From Cherax quadricarinatus (lineage: Eukaryota; Arthropoda; Malacostraca; Decapoda; Parastacidae): DNA of 64,000 nt. Location of the stretch: positions 38,713,011 to 38,777,010 of the forward strand of contig NC_091298.1 of assembly GCF_038502225.1 (NCBI RefSeq), written 5' to 3'. The notes under the pieces were generated by a model. It worked only from the letters and a program-made list of their open reading frames with translations. It was not told the origin of the DNA and did not search any database. A program made the translations under genes and the position numbers. The stretch's first letter is position 1. Each line of letters starts with the position of its first letter. Shown here one piece after another: positions 1 to 11,939 of the stretch.

Positions 1-197
1 TGATAGAAATGTTTCCCAAAGTTAGCAACGCCAAACAGAATAAAAGTTTCTTCATCAGATTTCAAATTCGGAAGTTACTAAATGATACTTACAAAAGTCT
101 CCAAGACGCTGACACTTCAGGGAAGGTTCCTTGATGCTGGTAAGGGGCTCCTGATCTAGGGAATTGAATCTGTGCTCCAGTTCCGTGAATTGAGTCT
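1..197. other. No gene recognised
   Basis: No recognisable coding or repeat signal is seen here. It is intronic sequence downstream of the Ig exon at 9036-9187 in the sense of the host gene. Confidence 0.4.
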
Positions 198-265
198 GAA
201 TACCATCCATCCACCCCCTCCACAGGCGTTGTATAATCCCTACTGGTTTAGCGCTCCCCCATGTT
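198..265 (+). repeat. SINE-like 3' tail
   Basis: The stretch reads ...TATAATCCCTACTGGTTTAG CGCTCCC... and ends in a short AATAAT run. It resembles the 3' end of a SINE type that I associate with decapod genomes. No tRNA-like head is present upstream, so it is a fragment. The family assignment is from memory and unverified. Confidence 0.4.
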
Positions 266-279
266 TATAATAATAATCC

Positions 280-592
280 AAGACGCTGAGCAGAAAGCAG
301 GTTTCTTGGACAGTTTTTACAGTGATAATTACAGAAATATTACAGAAGGGCTATTGACAGCATGTCTACAGGCATATAAGATGCCCCTCAAGATTCCTTT
401 CCTCCATTCTCATCTTGACATTTTCCCGCCTGACATCAAAGACTTAGTGAAACAGACGGCGAACGATTTCGAACAACATCCATCATGGAAAAGAAATATC
501 AGGGTAACCTGATGATCAGTTTGATGGCTGATTAATACCTGACACAGGTGCGCGAGATACTCAACACAAGCAAGGAAACCTGGAAACTGTGA
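280..592 (+). pseudogene. Broken C-terminal fragment of unnamed protein family X
   Basis: One open frame from 261 reads IPFLHSHLDIFPPDIKD near its middle. A shifted frame then picks up GERF and, a few codons on, MEKKYQGN (about 450-510), followed by ISLMAD and a stop. The same motif order (LHxHLDxFP, EQGERF, METRYQGTWN, MMADYCW) occurs in the fuller copy at 39912-40558, so both belong to one family. At least one frameshift and one internal stop make this copy non-functional. I recall many arthropod proteins of this kind annotated only as uncharacterised; function is unknown and a transposon origin is possible. Confidence 0.6.
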
Positions 593-867
593 TATAAATA
601 TGTTTGCATGACTGGAAATTTTTGTTAGTTTTGTTATGTAATATATAATAACTTTACGTTAATAGAGAGTAGTTTTTGTCATTGTCTGCACTATCCTTAA
701 CAGCCATGCATGATATAATTTCTGTGATCGTTAAGTTACAGATATCATGTGAAGGATCACATGATACTATTTATTACCTAAAAAAAGTTAAATTCTGCAG
801 GCTTGTAGAACACGGGAAATATTTCCTGGATGATTAAATCATTAGTATAATTTGTATTACATTAATA

Positions 868-1082
868 ATTATATAATAATAATAATATCTTTATTTACTA
901 CAAATACATGTACATGATATACAGACCTAGCAGACATCTATGAAATACTACTGTATAGAAAGCCCCTTGTTATGCTCAACATTTTGGGCAAATTAGGTCA
1001 GTGTCCCAGGATGCGACACACACAAGTCGACTAACACCCAGGTACACATTTTACTGATGGGGAACATAGACAGCAGGTGTAA
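868..1082 (-). repeat. tRNA-SINE-like fragment (3' part)
   Basis: On the minus strand the unit ends in an AATAAT-type tail (about 868-890). Its body includes the GGGCAAATTAGGTCAGTGTC and GTCGACTAACACCCAGGTAC segments, characteristic of a common decapod SINE as I remember it. The tRNA-derived head that should lie at higher coordinates is absent, and the 3' tail of a LINE A copy starts at 1083. The fragment is therefore truncated at that junction. Confidence 0.5.
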
Positions 1083-3671
1083 AGAAACATAGGAACATAA
1101 GAAAGAAGAAGCACTGCAACAGGCCTACTGGCCCATGCAGAGCAGGTCCATGTTTCTCCCCCGGATTAGCCCAATGACCCACCCAGTCAGGTCACCTCCA
1201 CTCAAGGAAGGAGCATGGCACCAGACCCAGCAGCACAAGCTAGTCAGGTCCAACTCACACCCACCCACACCCACTCATGTATTTATCTAGCCTATTTCTA
1301 ATACTACACAACGTTTTAGCCTCAATAACTGTACTCGGGAGTTTGTTCCACTCATCCACAACTCTATTACCAAACCAGTGCTTTCCTATATCCTTCCTGA
1401 ATCTGAATTTTTCCAAATTGAAACCATTGCTGCAAGTCCTGTCTTGGCTGGAAATTTTCAGAACGCTATTTACATCCCTTTTATTTATTCCTGTTTTCCA
1501 TTTATACACCTCGATCATATCTCCCTTAATTCTACGCCTTTCGAGAGAGACCAGATTCAGGGTCCTTAGTCTATCCTCACAGGGAAGATTTCTGGTACAT
1601 GGGATCATCTTTGTCATCCTCATCTGTATGTTTTCCAGAGCATTTATATCCATTCTGTAATACGGTGACCAGAACTGAGCAGCGTAGTCTAAATGAGGCC
1701 TAACCAAGGATATATAGAGTTGAAGAACAACGTGAGGACTTCTATTATTTATACTTCTGGATATGAAGCCAAGAATTCTGTTAGCTTTATTGCGAACACT
1801 AATGCACTGTTGTCTTGGTTTTAGATTACTGCTAACCAGAACTCCTAAATCCTTTTCGCAATCAGTATTATTAAAATCTACATTATTTAGTTTATATGTG
1901 GCATGGTTATTTTCCTGTCCAGCACTTAGAACTTTGCATTTGTCTGTATTAAACTGCATCTGCCACTTCTCCGACCATTGCATCAGTCTATTCAAATCAT
2001 CCTGGAGTGCTCTAGCGTCCTCATTAGAATGAATTGGACGGTCTATTTTGGTGTCATCAGCAAATTTGCTTATGTCGTTATTTATTCCCTCATCTATGTC
2101 GTTTATGTAAATTGTGAACAACAACAGGCCCAACACTGACTGACCCCTGAGGAACACCGCTTGTGACGTGCCCCCATTCTGATTTCTCCCATTTATACAA
2201 ACTGTCTTCTGCCTATTTGTCAGCCATACCTGTACCCAGGAAAAAATTTCTCCTATTCCGTGTGCCTTAAGTTTCCTCATTAGCCTCTGATGTGGAACTC
2301 TATCGAAAGCCTTACTGAAGTCCTGAAGTCCATATGCACAATATCATATTCATTGCCATGATCTACCTAATCAAACATCTTAGTGAAAAATGTTAGTAAA
2401 TTCGTAAGACAGGAACGCCCCTTTGCAAAACCATGTTGAGATTCATTAATCACTCTGTGCCTATCAAGATAGCTACGAATTGCTTCGGCAATTATTGATT
2501 CCATAAATTTTCCCACTATGGAGGTAAGGCTTATTGGTCTATAGTTAGAAGCCAACGACCTCTCACATGCCTTGTAAATAGGTATTACATTTGCCATTTT
2601 CCACTTATCAGGCACAATGCCAGTTAGTAGTGATATGTTAAAAAATTAGCCAAAGGTATTATAAGTTCCTCTCTACATTCCTTTAACACCCTTGCAAACA
2701 GTTCATCAGGGCCTGGGGATTTGTTAGGTTTTAGTTTCTCTATTTGTCTGAGGACCATGTCACTAGTTACCGCAATCGTGCATAGTTTATTATCGTCCTG
2801 TTCTACCTCCATTATTTTAGGAATATCGCTAGTATTTTCCTGGGTGAAAACTGAGAGGAAGTAGATATTGAGAATTTCACAAATATCCCTATCACTGTCA
2901 GTGATCTGACCAGAGTTACTCTTAAGTGGGCCAATCTTGTCCCTAATCTTACTTCTGTATACTTGAAAGAACCGTTTTGGGTTAGTCTTTGAATCCCTTG
3001 CAACCTTAGCCTCATAATCCCTTTTTGCTTTTCATATTCCTTTCTTTATTTCTCTCTTTAATTGAATATATTGATTTCTTAACTGCCCATCCCCTCTTTT
3101 GATACGCCTATATATGCCTCTCTTTTGACCAATGAGATGTTTTAATGTATTGTTCATCCATTTGGTATCATTTTTGTTAGATCTAATTTCCCTACTCGGA
3201 ACAAAAGTTGTCTGGGCAGCTAGAACTATGCTCTGAGAAACGTCATATTGGCAACCAAGATCACCTACCTGACCCATAGTCAGGACATCCCAATTTAGCC
3301 CACCCAGGTAATTTTTCAGTCCCATGAAGTCGGCCAAGTGAAAATCTGGGACAGAGATTTGATTTCAGTTATCTGGGTAATTCCATGATATATTGAAACT
3401 AAGTGATTTGTGATCACTTTCTCCTAGCTCATCATTAACCTCAAGATTATTAATTAGTGACTCTTTGTTGGCAAGAACCAAGTCAAGAAAACTGTTTCCT
3501 CTAGTTGGGTCTGTCACAACCTGTTCTAAAAAGCAATCCTGAACCGTATCAAGAAAGTCACTAGACTCAAGATTTCCTGTCATATTGTTCCAATCAATTT
3601 GTCTAAAGTGAAAATCTCCCATTATCACAACATTTTCATATCTAGATGCCTTATGAATTTCGTCCCATAAC
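1083..3671 (-). pseudogene. CR1-like LINE A, 5'-truncated and frameshifted ORF2
   Basis: Minus-strand frames run 3673-3365, 3337-3032, 3015-2812, 2812-2624, 2615-2367 and 2280-1255. Joined conceptually they follow the intact ORF2 at 36776-39721 closely: endonuclease tail (MGDFHFRQIDW, GESDHKSL), reverse transcriptase (NYRPISLTS, the FADDT box) and the C-terminal WNKLPS region. The copy stops matching at about 3671, inside the endonuclease, so it is 5'-truncated. The 3' end (1083-1130) carries the same TTCTTATG-type short tail as the full copy. At least five frame breaks show it is dead. Confidence 0.9.
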
Positions 3672-4194
3672 ATGACTCACGAAATCGTAATGACATGATT
3701 GCAAACAAACCATACCACGGGTTAGTATTTATCATGGTTCACATATATTAGAACAGTCAGAACACTTATTGGCACTGACATCAATGTCTGACATAGTTGC
3801 TGATAGTCAAGTTATTGTTTTATTAATGCCTATTTTTATGAATAATATTCAGGATGAGTATCAGTTTTCATCAGTAAGTTGATTAAATCCTTTATTGTAC
3901 TTGTCTATAACTTCTCGGTAGTTAATTCCTTAAAAGATTAATGTAATTAGGACTGTGACATATAAGAAAGCTAGTTTCATAAAAGACTCATTTGCAGCTT
4001 TAAATCATACATGCCTATGTAACTCTTATCTGTCTCTGAAATTATTACACCGTCGAAAATATGGATACTCGTCGGATAGTTTAGCATAAAATTTTACACT
4101 AAATTTTGTTATCTGACAACTTTGTAATTTAATTTAATATTACCCACTGCATATTTTCTAGCTAGAGGGGTAAAAATGTCATTACAATAGCAGT
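3672..4194. other. No gene recognised
   Basis: AT-rich sequence without a convincing reading frame. The first 60 bases (GACTCACGAAATCG...) resemble a decapod repeat I have seen before but cannot name. Confidence 0.35.
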
Positions 4195-4405
4195 TAGTCA
4201 GTACCTGGTGCCATGAATAAAACAGCGACAATTCCTAGTGTCATGACCAAAACAGCTAGACAATTCCTGGTGCCATGATCAAATCAGCTACACAGTTCCT
4301 AGTGTCATGACCAGAACAGCGAGGCAGTTGCTGATGTCATGACCAAACAGCTAAACAGTTGCTGGTGTCATGACGAAAACAGCTAGACAGTTGCTGGTGT
4401 CATGT
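4195..4405. repeat. Degenerate ~38-bp tandem repeat
   Basis: About six diverged units of the type CAGTTCCTGGTGTCATGACC / AAAACAGCTAGA. Related single units recur at about 7010-7280 and 8630-8950, so an older, larger array has been broken up. One arm of the palindrome at 7217-7385 contains this motif. Confidence 0.75.
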
Positions 4406-5049
4406 TAGCTATCCGCTAAGGGTATATGTGTGATGTGTACCGAGGGCAGAGTAAGACGGTTTTGTGATTTATATACTAGCTGTTAAAATAAATGCTTATT
4501 TCTTTTGAATACTGCTTATTTAGCCTTCTCTGATGATCAAACACTGTTCATTAAACTCTGTATAGGACACCAGTTTTGCGCTTTTCTTTAAGTTTACAAG
4601 GGAGTCGGGCACTTAGTCGTGTTTTGTTTAATATTTTTTGATTAAGGCCAATTTGTGTTGCCCCTAGAAAACTGTTTACCTTTAGAGATCTCACGACTTC
4701 GACAATAATTCAATCAAATATTAGCTTTGAATATTTGAAAGGACTCAGAGGAGGCACTAGCAATAAAAATGGTAAATTACGACATACACAGTCCAAATCT
4801 CCTTAAAATCTTTCACACGGACCTATGAGGCTAATGTGATAAAATGCACTCACGCATTAAGCCAGAAACTGCTCACATGTTGTGTTATCAAGTTATGAGC
4901 AAGGAAGAGTTACAGCTCATCAGAAGCGATGCTCAAGAGTTGTTGCGTGAAAAGGAATATTTAAATGTTTCAATTTTCTTTCAAACAACAAAGCAAATTG
5001 GGACCTACAAAAGCCAAAATCAACCAAATTGTTTTTTCTAAGCATGACT
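4406..5049. other. No gene recognised
   Basis: AT-rich, no domain or splice signal I can support. The open frame at 4844-5041 has no recognisable motif and is probably chance. Confidence 0.35.
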
Positions 5050-6950
5050 GACCAACTTTTAAAAAAGAACAGTGCAAGAATTTTTTCTGTTAGCTTTGAG
5101 TATATAACATAAATTTTTAACAATGGTCTTCAGAGTACACAGATATTACGAGCACATAAAAGTCTATTAACTTAATTTAACCTACGGTAACCAAATAAAG
5201 TCAAACACTGTGACTTATTTCTGATCAGAATAGACATTCTCCAGTTCACAGGAACCAATTTGACTAATAAAACTGACACACAATTTGTACAGCCAAGCAC
5301 TAAGGTATTACTTCTCTTGAGGAAAACACTTCAGCAATAAGTGTTTAACGCTGTCTGTAAGTTGATGCGTCTTATAGTTATTGCAGAGAACCCAACAAAA
5401 TTTGTACCTACACAGCCTTAACTTGTGCAACGTTTCACTGTCAACGATGCTTTAGCCTTCAAGACTGACGCATTTCTCAATAGTTATTTATTTATCAGAA
5501 GAAAGCACTAAAACCCTGTAGAAAGGGAGGCGTTCAAAACCAATCCAAGCAAGGGGAAAAGTAAATCCAGTTCCTTGGATCAAAATGCCCTCATCATCAT
5601 CAAGACAAATAATACTTTAATTCAAAAAAGATACTTTACATTTCGATATAAATAGGAGCAAAATGAACCTACACTCTCCATTAAATATATCAAACTTCTT
5701 GTATGTAGGATATTAAAGTGTTGATATTCCGAAGGTGATCACAGGAGACTTTCTCCGGTTATGACACGGAAATAAATTTGGGAATGACATATGTTACAGA
5801 GCGCATGAGTCACCCATGAATAGAAATAGTACCATGAATTTTGCCCGAGATACATTACACCAACGATGAAAATTTTAGGCCGACCAAATAAAACGTTCTC
5901 GAGTAATAAACGAAAATTTGTGACAAAGTGAACAAAAATATTACTGAGAATGTTCAGAAAAATAGTAAAATCTCACCTGGCTAAACACATTAACAAAATA
6001 TAATTGTGAATTTTTCTGCAAACCATTTAAGAATAAAATTTGATTTTGACAAACCGTCAATCACCTAAGCAAAAAAAAAAAAACGATATATTAACAAAAA
6101 AAATAAAAAAATAAAAACACCGCCAGTAAAGGTTTGAAGCCAATTATAATAGTTATTTCCGAGTTATTCAGTGAGGAACAATGTACTTCTTAAGACAATT
6201 TGAGATGTACACACCTCAGAGTTACAAATTTGGTTTTAATAAACCCCTCATATGGTAAAAGTTTGAAGCCGATCATAGAAGGCATTGTCCAGTTATTGCT
6301 CTCATTCCAACCAATCCAAATTTCTTAACGATGTCAGCGATATTAAAAAAAAATTCCCACTTATGAGGTATCATCCTTTATCCTTCTTATAGAATGCATC
6401 GTCAATATAATTTCTAAGACAGTTAGAAAAAGCATTCTTTGATTTTTGAATAAAAAGAAAATCACGTTTTATTCAATAAAACTGGCAAATGCTAATTGAC
6501 TTATGCTGACCAATAGCAGCGTTGATCTTGTGTTCAGGAAACAACACTGATGGTGGAAATCTGATGCCGATCAGTTGAGTCATTCTCCAGTTATGGCACG
6601 GATTGCAATGATTCTAAGTTTTTTGTACCATTTTCCTACAAATAATTTACCTGCGCACAACCAAAACTTAGCGGATATTATCCTAGCCTTAAGATGTATC
6701 ACTTTACATACTGAAGCCGTTCAGAAACGGTAAACTCAAATTTATTTAACGTGATTTAACGGAAATGATAACTTCATAATATTTTACATATGAAATGGTG
6801 CAATTTGTATCTACAGTCTACAAATTTGAATTTTACTCTCTACCATGTCGAAATTTTTGACACCTTTTATGACCGTTTGAAGCTTCGCTACTGAGGGTTT
6901 TGGTAGTTATCCGATGAGTTATGAGGGAATGAAATCGAAAAGTTTAAGGA
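5050..6950. repeat. Old AT-rich dispersed repeat with ~300-bp periodicity
   Basis: A core of the form GTTTGAAGCCGATCA...GGCATT...CCAGTTAT recurs at about 5720, 6120, 6260, 6555 and, more weakly, 6870. Stretches around 5140-5290 and 5480-5600 match 53440-53570 and 53700-53830 by eye. Another match lies at 18770-18880. No coding frame accompanies it. Confidence 0.55.
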
Positions 6951-7216
6951 ACGAAAAAACATCAGCAACCTCTTAATGGTGTCCCTTCATGATAAAGTTA
7001 CACCGCTCCTAGTATCATAATCTCATACAATAAAGTTACATAATTTTTAGTGTCATTACCTGACCTAAAACTGCCAGACAGTTCTCGTGTTTAAAACTTT
7101 TTAAAACTGCTAGATAAGTACTATTATCCTGACCTGAGCTTGCGCAGTTAGGCAGTTCTTCGTAACCATATTTGGACAAAGTGAACTAAATAGTTTCTAA
7201 TGACATTTTCTAAATC

Positions 7217-7385
7217 AATTCATGTATAAGTTCCCAGTCATTACCAGGACAACTTGACAGTTCCTAGTGTGAAGACATGGTGAAAGACAGTTAGACGGCT
7301 TATTAGCCGTCTAACTGTCTTTCACCATGTCTTCACACTAGGAACCGTCAAGTCCTGGTAATGACTGGGAACTTATACATGAATT
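7217..7385. repeat. Long palindrome, 4-nt loop
   Basis: Left arm 7217-7300 and right arm 7305-7385 are reverse complements. They differ by a 3-bp indel (GGACAACTTGAC against GGACTTGAC) and one substitution (CAGTTCC against CGGTTCC). The loop is TATT at 7301-7304. The arm includes the local CAGTTCCTAGTGT minisatellite motif, so the palindrome was made from neighbouring sequence. Confidence 0.95.
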
Positions 7386-9034
7386 ATGGCCTGGACTAAA
7401 ACTGCTTAAAATGTTCTTTTGTGGAGAAAATTCTCCAGAAAGGGGATATCCGCTTTCTCAGCCCCCTTCAGCCCCCTGAGGGACTTGAGGGACTCAGTCC
7501 TCCAGAGAGGCCGATAGCCTCTTTTGCTTCCACATAAACAGTTTAATTAGATCCGCATGAGGCTATCAGTGTGTACCAGATCACAGTCACGCCACATATT
7601 CTTGCAGAGCAGTTTCGTTGCAATACGAGTGACAGTGTAATGAGAAAAATGACTCACTTAGCGGGAAAATTACAGGAAAACCCTGCACCACGTTACTTAC
7701 AATGTGGGAATAAGACGAACTGTCGTCTATATCTAGATAATAAGAAATCAGTCATTTGTAATGAAAGATGTGACGGTGTTAAGCAAGGAGGGAATTAACA
7801 CTGAAGTCATCATTTAGGGGCCTGGCTAGGGCGAAGTAAGCAGGAAGAGCTCAGATTACTTTAAGAAACGAAAGAGGAAACGTGAGTCACTCGGGCATTG
7901 CCCTGGGACAATAGTATTCAGTGCGTTCTCGACTCTTGTTTATTTAACAATCTCAGAAATTTGCGGTAGAATTATTACACGGTGAATTTTGGTCTTCCTG
8001 TTGTGAAATTACCATGAAACTAGAGACAAATCTTGGACCGAACTGTGTAGTGTAATCATGTGAATGCAAGCAGAACAATCCCAGTAGAAGACAGTGCAGC
8101 ATTCCTCGAGAAACTCCAGCTCCAAGCAATACACCTATATCGGGACCAAAATTTCCCTAGCACAAGCCACGGAAAAATTTTGGGTCAGATACAAATTCCC
8201 AGGTAAGTCTAGACATACGCTCCTAGTCAGATTGGTTGCAGCTGATAGGAGCGTGTTTTGCTTGGGTTTACCAATAAATCCCATAATGGGTGGGCGATTG
8301 AGCTCAACCAAGTAAGTACAAATCTATTCAGCATTAAGTTACCAGTGTCAGAAATGCTGAAATATACGCTCCTCTGGGGCGACTACTTAATCATCACTCA
8401 TACCTCAACAGCTACGGGCTGGGGTTACCTGATTCCCGTCAGAGGAGCCACCCCGGGTACAGCTGCAGTGAGGCAGAATCAACACTGAAGCTCAGTATCT
8501 TTCGTTAATGTCTTTAAATAGACTTAGCTTGGAAACATTCCCTAAATCCTTAGCGACATATCCTAAACCAATACATGATTACATTTCCTATACTTATGAT
8601 CTGGATACCTAGATTCTTCCTACGGTCATGAAAAGTTAGCAAAACAGTTTCTAGCATAGTTCCAGTCAGACAGCTCCAAATGTCATGACATTAACTTCTA
8701 GCTAATCCAGGGTATCCAGATATTTCCTCCTCTTATGATCTAGCTATCCAGATCATAATGAGTAGGAAACAGACAGGTAGACAGTTTACACCTAATGGTA
8801 GTTAGACTTAGTTTCATAAACTGAATAAAGGGGTTAAGCAGTTTGGAGTCATGACCAGGACAGATAGATAGTTCCTAGTATAATTACCCGAACAAAAAGA
8901 CTTCCTAGGCTTATAAACTAGATAAAGAAAGGTAGAAAGCGCCTGGTTTCATAGCTTGGAGAGGACATGATATGTCATGGACAATCTACGTCACTAAGTA
9001 GCTTCTGGGGATCACTACAAAATTCAAACACTTA
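7386..9034. other. No gene recognised; scattered minisatellite units
   Basis: Frames at 7571-7798, 8094-8315 and 8258-8488 carry no family motif I recognise. Single units of the CAGTTCCTAGTGTCATGAC repeat appear at about 8630-8700 and 8850-8950. The segment is intron sequence downstream of the Ig exon. Confidence 0.4.
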
Positions 9035-9035
9035 C

Positions 9036-9187
9036 CTTCGGAATGTCGACACTCTCTCCACTGTTATTAAAGGTCCATTTAAATACTAATGGCTTCGGAT
9101 GGGCATCTAGCTTACAGGGGATATTGACCCTCTCGTACTTGGCGGCCCCGTGGTATATAATCTGGCCACTGCGACACACTGGCGCAT
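9036..9187 (-). CDS. Internal exon: N-terminal half of an Ig domain, Sidestep-like protein
   Basis: The 152-nt exon lies between an acceptor (GACAG, AG at 9189-9188) and a strong donor (CCGAAG then GTAAG at 9035-9031). It contributes two bases of a split codon followed by 50 codons and ends in phase 0. It encodes APVCRSGQ, then the B-strand cysteine (VNIPCKLDAHP) and the C-strand tryptophan (FKWTFNNSGE). That is the first half of an Ig fold. The APVC start with the WTFNNS core resembles Sidestep-family cell-surface receptors, which guide motor axons in flies. Its opening AT completes a codon left by the exon at 56936-57095. The acceptor is odd: a G-rich block separates the T tract from the AG. 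Ig identity is firm; the Sidestep label is from memory. Confidence 0.85.
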
Positions 9188-9940
9188 CTGTCATCCCCCA
9201 CCCCAAAAAAAAAAAAGACAGATATTAGCACGTGAAAGTTTTTTTTTCTCAGTATGGAGGGATTCATTATAATGTCAGGAGAATGAGACAATTTTTTCCG
9301 ACGTCAGTCTTAGCTGTATGATCTAATATGATCTTATAATGTGATAATCTAGCGGAACGCTAACTTATCACAATATAACATCAAGTGAGATGAGCAAATA
9401 TAATGGAGAAAAAAGGTCACAAGTAACTGCCTGAAGCAACATGTTAGAGAGGCGACGGAAATGGAGGAGATAACCTTAACAGACGATATGGAGAAATAGA
9501 GATTAAAAAAAAAAAAATCCTGTGTTTCCATTCAGCTTTGTGCCGTCACAGCGTACAACAGTAGTCATTAAGAAGGAAGAGACGCTGAAGAGGTGCCAGG
9601 ATATTCGCCAAAAATAAAGTAACTAACCCTAAAGGAACTTAGTACATATACAAAATAATATAACTGCGTAAACCAGGTCAAAGTAACAGAAAATTACGAA
9701 TCAAATACTACTGATGCACACCGCAGCTAAGTAGAAAACATCAGCAGAAACTAAAACAGAAGATGAGAGAATAATTAACCACTAAATGTAAAAAATAATA
9801 AAAAACAGAAATTACAGAACCAGAAATAAACATAAATATGCTGATATATAAATATCATAACACATTTAAAAATTACAAAAGAAATATGCATGTGGTAGGA
9901 ACAAATTAAGAACGTGCACTCCTGTGGAAAACGTAAGTAG
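9188..9940. other. 3' end of the 47.7-kb intron (minus strand), no gene
   Basis: Contains the polypyrimidine tract of the acceptor (T12 on the minus strand, about 9206-9217). Otherwise AT-rich sequence without a recognised repeat or frame. Confidence 0.6.
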
Positions 9941-9944
9941 TGGA

Positions 9945-10800
9945 GCAGGTGCAACACAAGGGTGCACATGTCAGCACGTCAACACAGCTTGGTGCAACAC
10001 AAGGAAGCAAATGTCAGCACGTCAACACAGCTTGGTGCAACACAAGGGTGCACATGTCAGCACGTCAACACAGCTTGGTGCAACACAAGGAAGCAAATGT
10101 CAGCACGTCAACACAGCTTGGTGCAACACAAGGAAGCAAATGTCAGCACGTCAACACAGCTTGGTGCAACACAAGGGTGCACATGTCAGCACGTCAACAC
10201 AGCTTGGTGCAACACAAGGACGCAAATGTCAACACGTCTACACAGCTTGGTGCAACACAAGGGTGCACATGTCAGCACGTCAACACAGCTTGGTGCAACA
10301 CAAGGACGCAAATGTCAACACGTCTACACAGCTTGGTGCAACACAATGGTGCACATGTCAGCACGTCAACACAGCTTGGTGCAACACAAGGGCGCAGATG
10401 TCAGAACATCAACACAGCTTGGTGCAACACAAGGGCGCACATGTCAACACGTCAGCACAGCTTGGTGAAGCACAAGGGTGCACATGTCAACACGTCAACA
10501 CAGCTTAGTGCAACACAAGGGTGCACATGTCAACACGTCAACACAGCTTGGTGCTACACAAGGGTGCACATGTCAACACGTCAGCACAGCTTGGTGAAAC
10601 ACAAGGGTGCACATGTCAGCACGTCAACACAGCTTGGTGCAACACAAGGGTGCACATTTCAACAGTCAGTACAGCTTGGTGCAACACAAGGGTGCACATT
10701 TCAACACGTCAACACAGCTTGGTGCAACACAAGGGTGCACATTTCAACACGTCAACACAGCTTGGTGCAACACAAGGGTGCACTTGTCAACACAGCTTGA
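9945..10800. repeat. 43-bp minisatellite, about 20 copies
   Basis: The unit is 43 bp and contains GTGCAACACAAGG, CAAATGTCAGCACG and TCAACACAGCTTG. Variants differ mainly at GGGTGCACA / GGAAGCAAA / GGACGCAAA and CAGCACG / CAACACG. Because 43 is not a multiple of 3 and the unit has no stop, all three plus-strand frames stay open through much of the array. That gives long spurious peptide repeats. Confidence 0.95.
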
Positions 10801-11389
10801 TAAACTGTAAACTTTGTTATTAGAAAATCATATATAACATAAAGTATATCAGTGGGAGACAAAGTTAATGTAGGAAAGTGTTACATTTTAAAGGATATAG
10901 AAATATATACCTAAAATGACAGAACAATATCTCTAAATATAAATTAAGTAAATTTTTCCCAGCAAATATTAACACAAATAAATTTTTACAGCAGGATATA
11001 CAGGTATTCTAAGCTTATAGTAATATCAGAAAGCACACAGGAATACTATCTGTATAATGTGTGAAACAGATTGGGTCAGTGTGAAATGTGGAGGTAACAT
11101 GTTGTCTGATCCGAAGTAAATACTGTTTATTAATAATAAGATCGAGCAAGGTAAACACTACTTGTTAAGTGTAAGAGAAAGCATTGACTGGGTATAATAT
11201 AAATATCGGATAGTGCTAATTATAGTAATAAAAAACTTCTTGAAAATATTTGAAAAATGTGAAAATGCAGCGACTCAGAACACAGAGATTGTGAAGGGGT
11301 AGAAACATGTGTACAGGACAGCAGTGATGAGACAACACATTCTCCCGCCTAAAGAAACAGAAAAACGTCTAGGTTTTATCAGTGAAACA
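10801..11389. other. No gene recognised
   Basis: AT-rich intron sequence, no supported feature. Confidence 0.4.
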
Positions 11390-11767
11390 AAATTTACTCA
11401 TACCTTACATACTTAAATAGCAACGTTCTTCTTGCCGAATAAGGCAAGTGAAAATTTGTGTATGCATTAATTTTGCACAAATCATTCTGAACCTAATGAA
11501 AAAAGTATATTTTCATTGAGTTTGTTTATAATTAAATTATTGTAAACATATATAAAATATATTTAGTTGGATTAGGCTATATTAAATTGCGCTTCTTATA
11601 ATAAGGTTAGTTAAGTTCTCGAACGTTCTCTTGGTACAAAATTATTATTTTTTCATCTACGTAAATGAAAAATAGTATATATCTTCACACGTATAAGAGA
11701 AATTTTTTAGATAACTCTTAATTTTAAATGAGTTCTTGCTAACTGATCAGTTTTACCTATTCGGCAA

Positions 11768-11770
<3 letters not shown>
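11390..11770 (-). mobile_element. Short TIR element (MITE-like), copy 1
   Basis: Diverged copy of the roughly 390-bp element seen at 20809-21197. It ends in TTTTACCTATTCGGCAAGAC next to an (AT)n array. The opposite terminus is degraded. No coding capacity. Confidence 0.7.
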
Positions 11771-11816
<46 letters not shown>

Positions 11817-11855
11817 GTATATATATATATATATATATATATATCTATCTATCTA

Positions 11856-11937
<82 letters not shown>
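11771..11937. repeat. (AT)n microsatellite with a short (CTAT)n patch
   Basis: Alternating AT with an ATTAATG break and a TCTATCTATCTATCTG patch. It joins a TIR element on the left to truncated LINE B on the right. Confidence 0.95.

Positions 11938-11939
<2 letters not shown>

Noticed and set aside
868..1082. tRNA gene
   Set aside because: Only the tRNA-unrelated part of a SINE is present; no cloverleaf.
4844..5041. 65-codon frame with a plausible start
   Set aside because: No recognisable domain, no splice signals, AT-rich surroundings; chance frame most likely.
7571..8488. Frames at 7571-7798, 8094-8315 and 8258-8488 as small genes
   Set aside because: No family motif, no conserved signal visible; cannot be supported.
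9924..10823. Long plus-strand open frames (up to 286 codons) in the minisatellite
   Set aside because: They are translations of the 43-bp repeat in three frames; no start context, splice sites or non-repeat protein.
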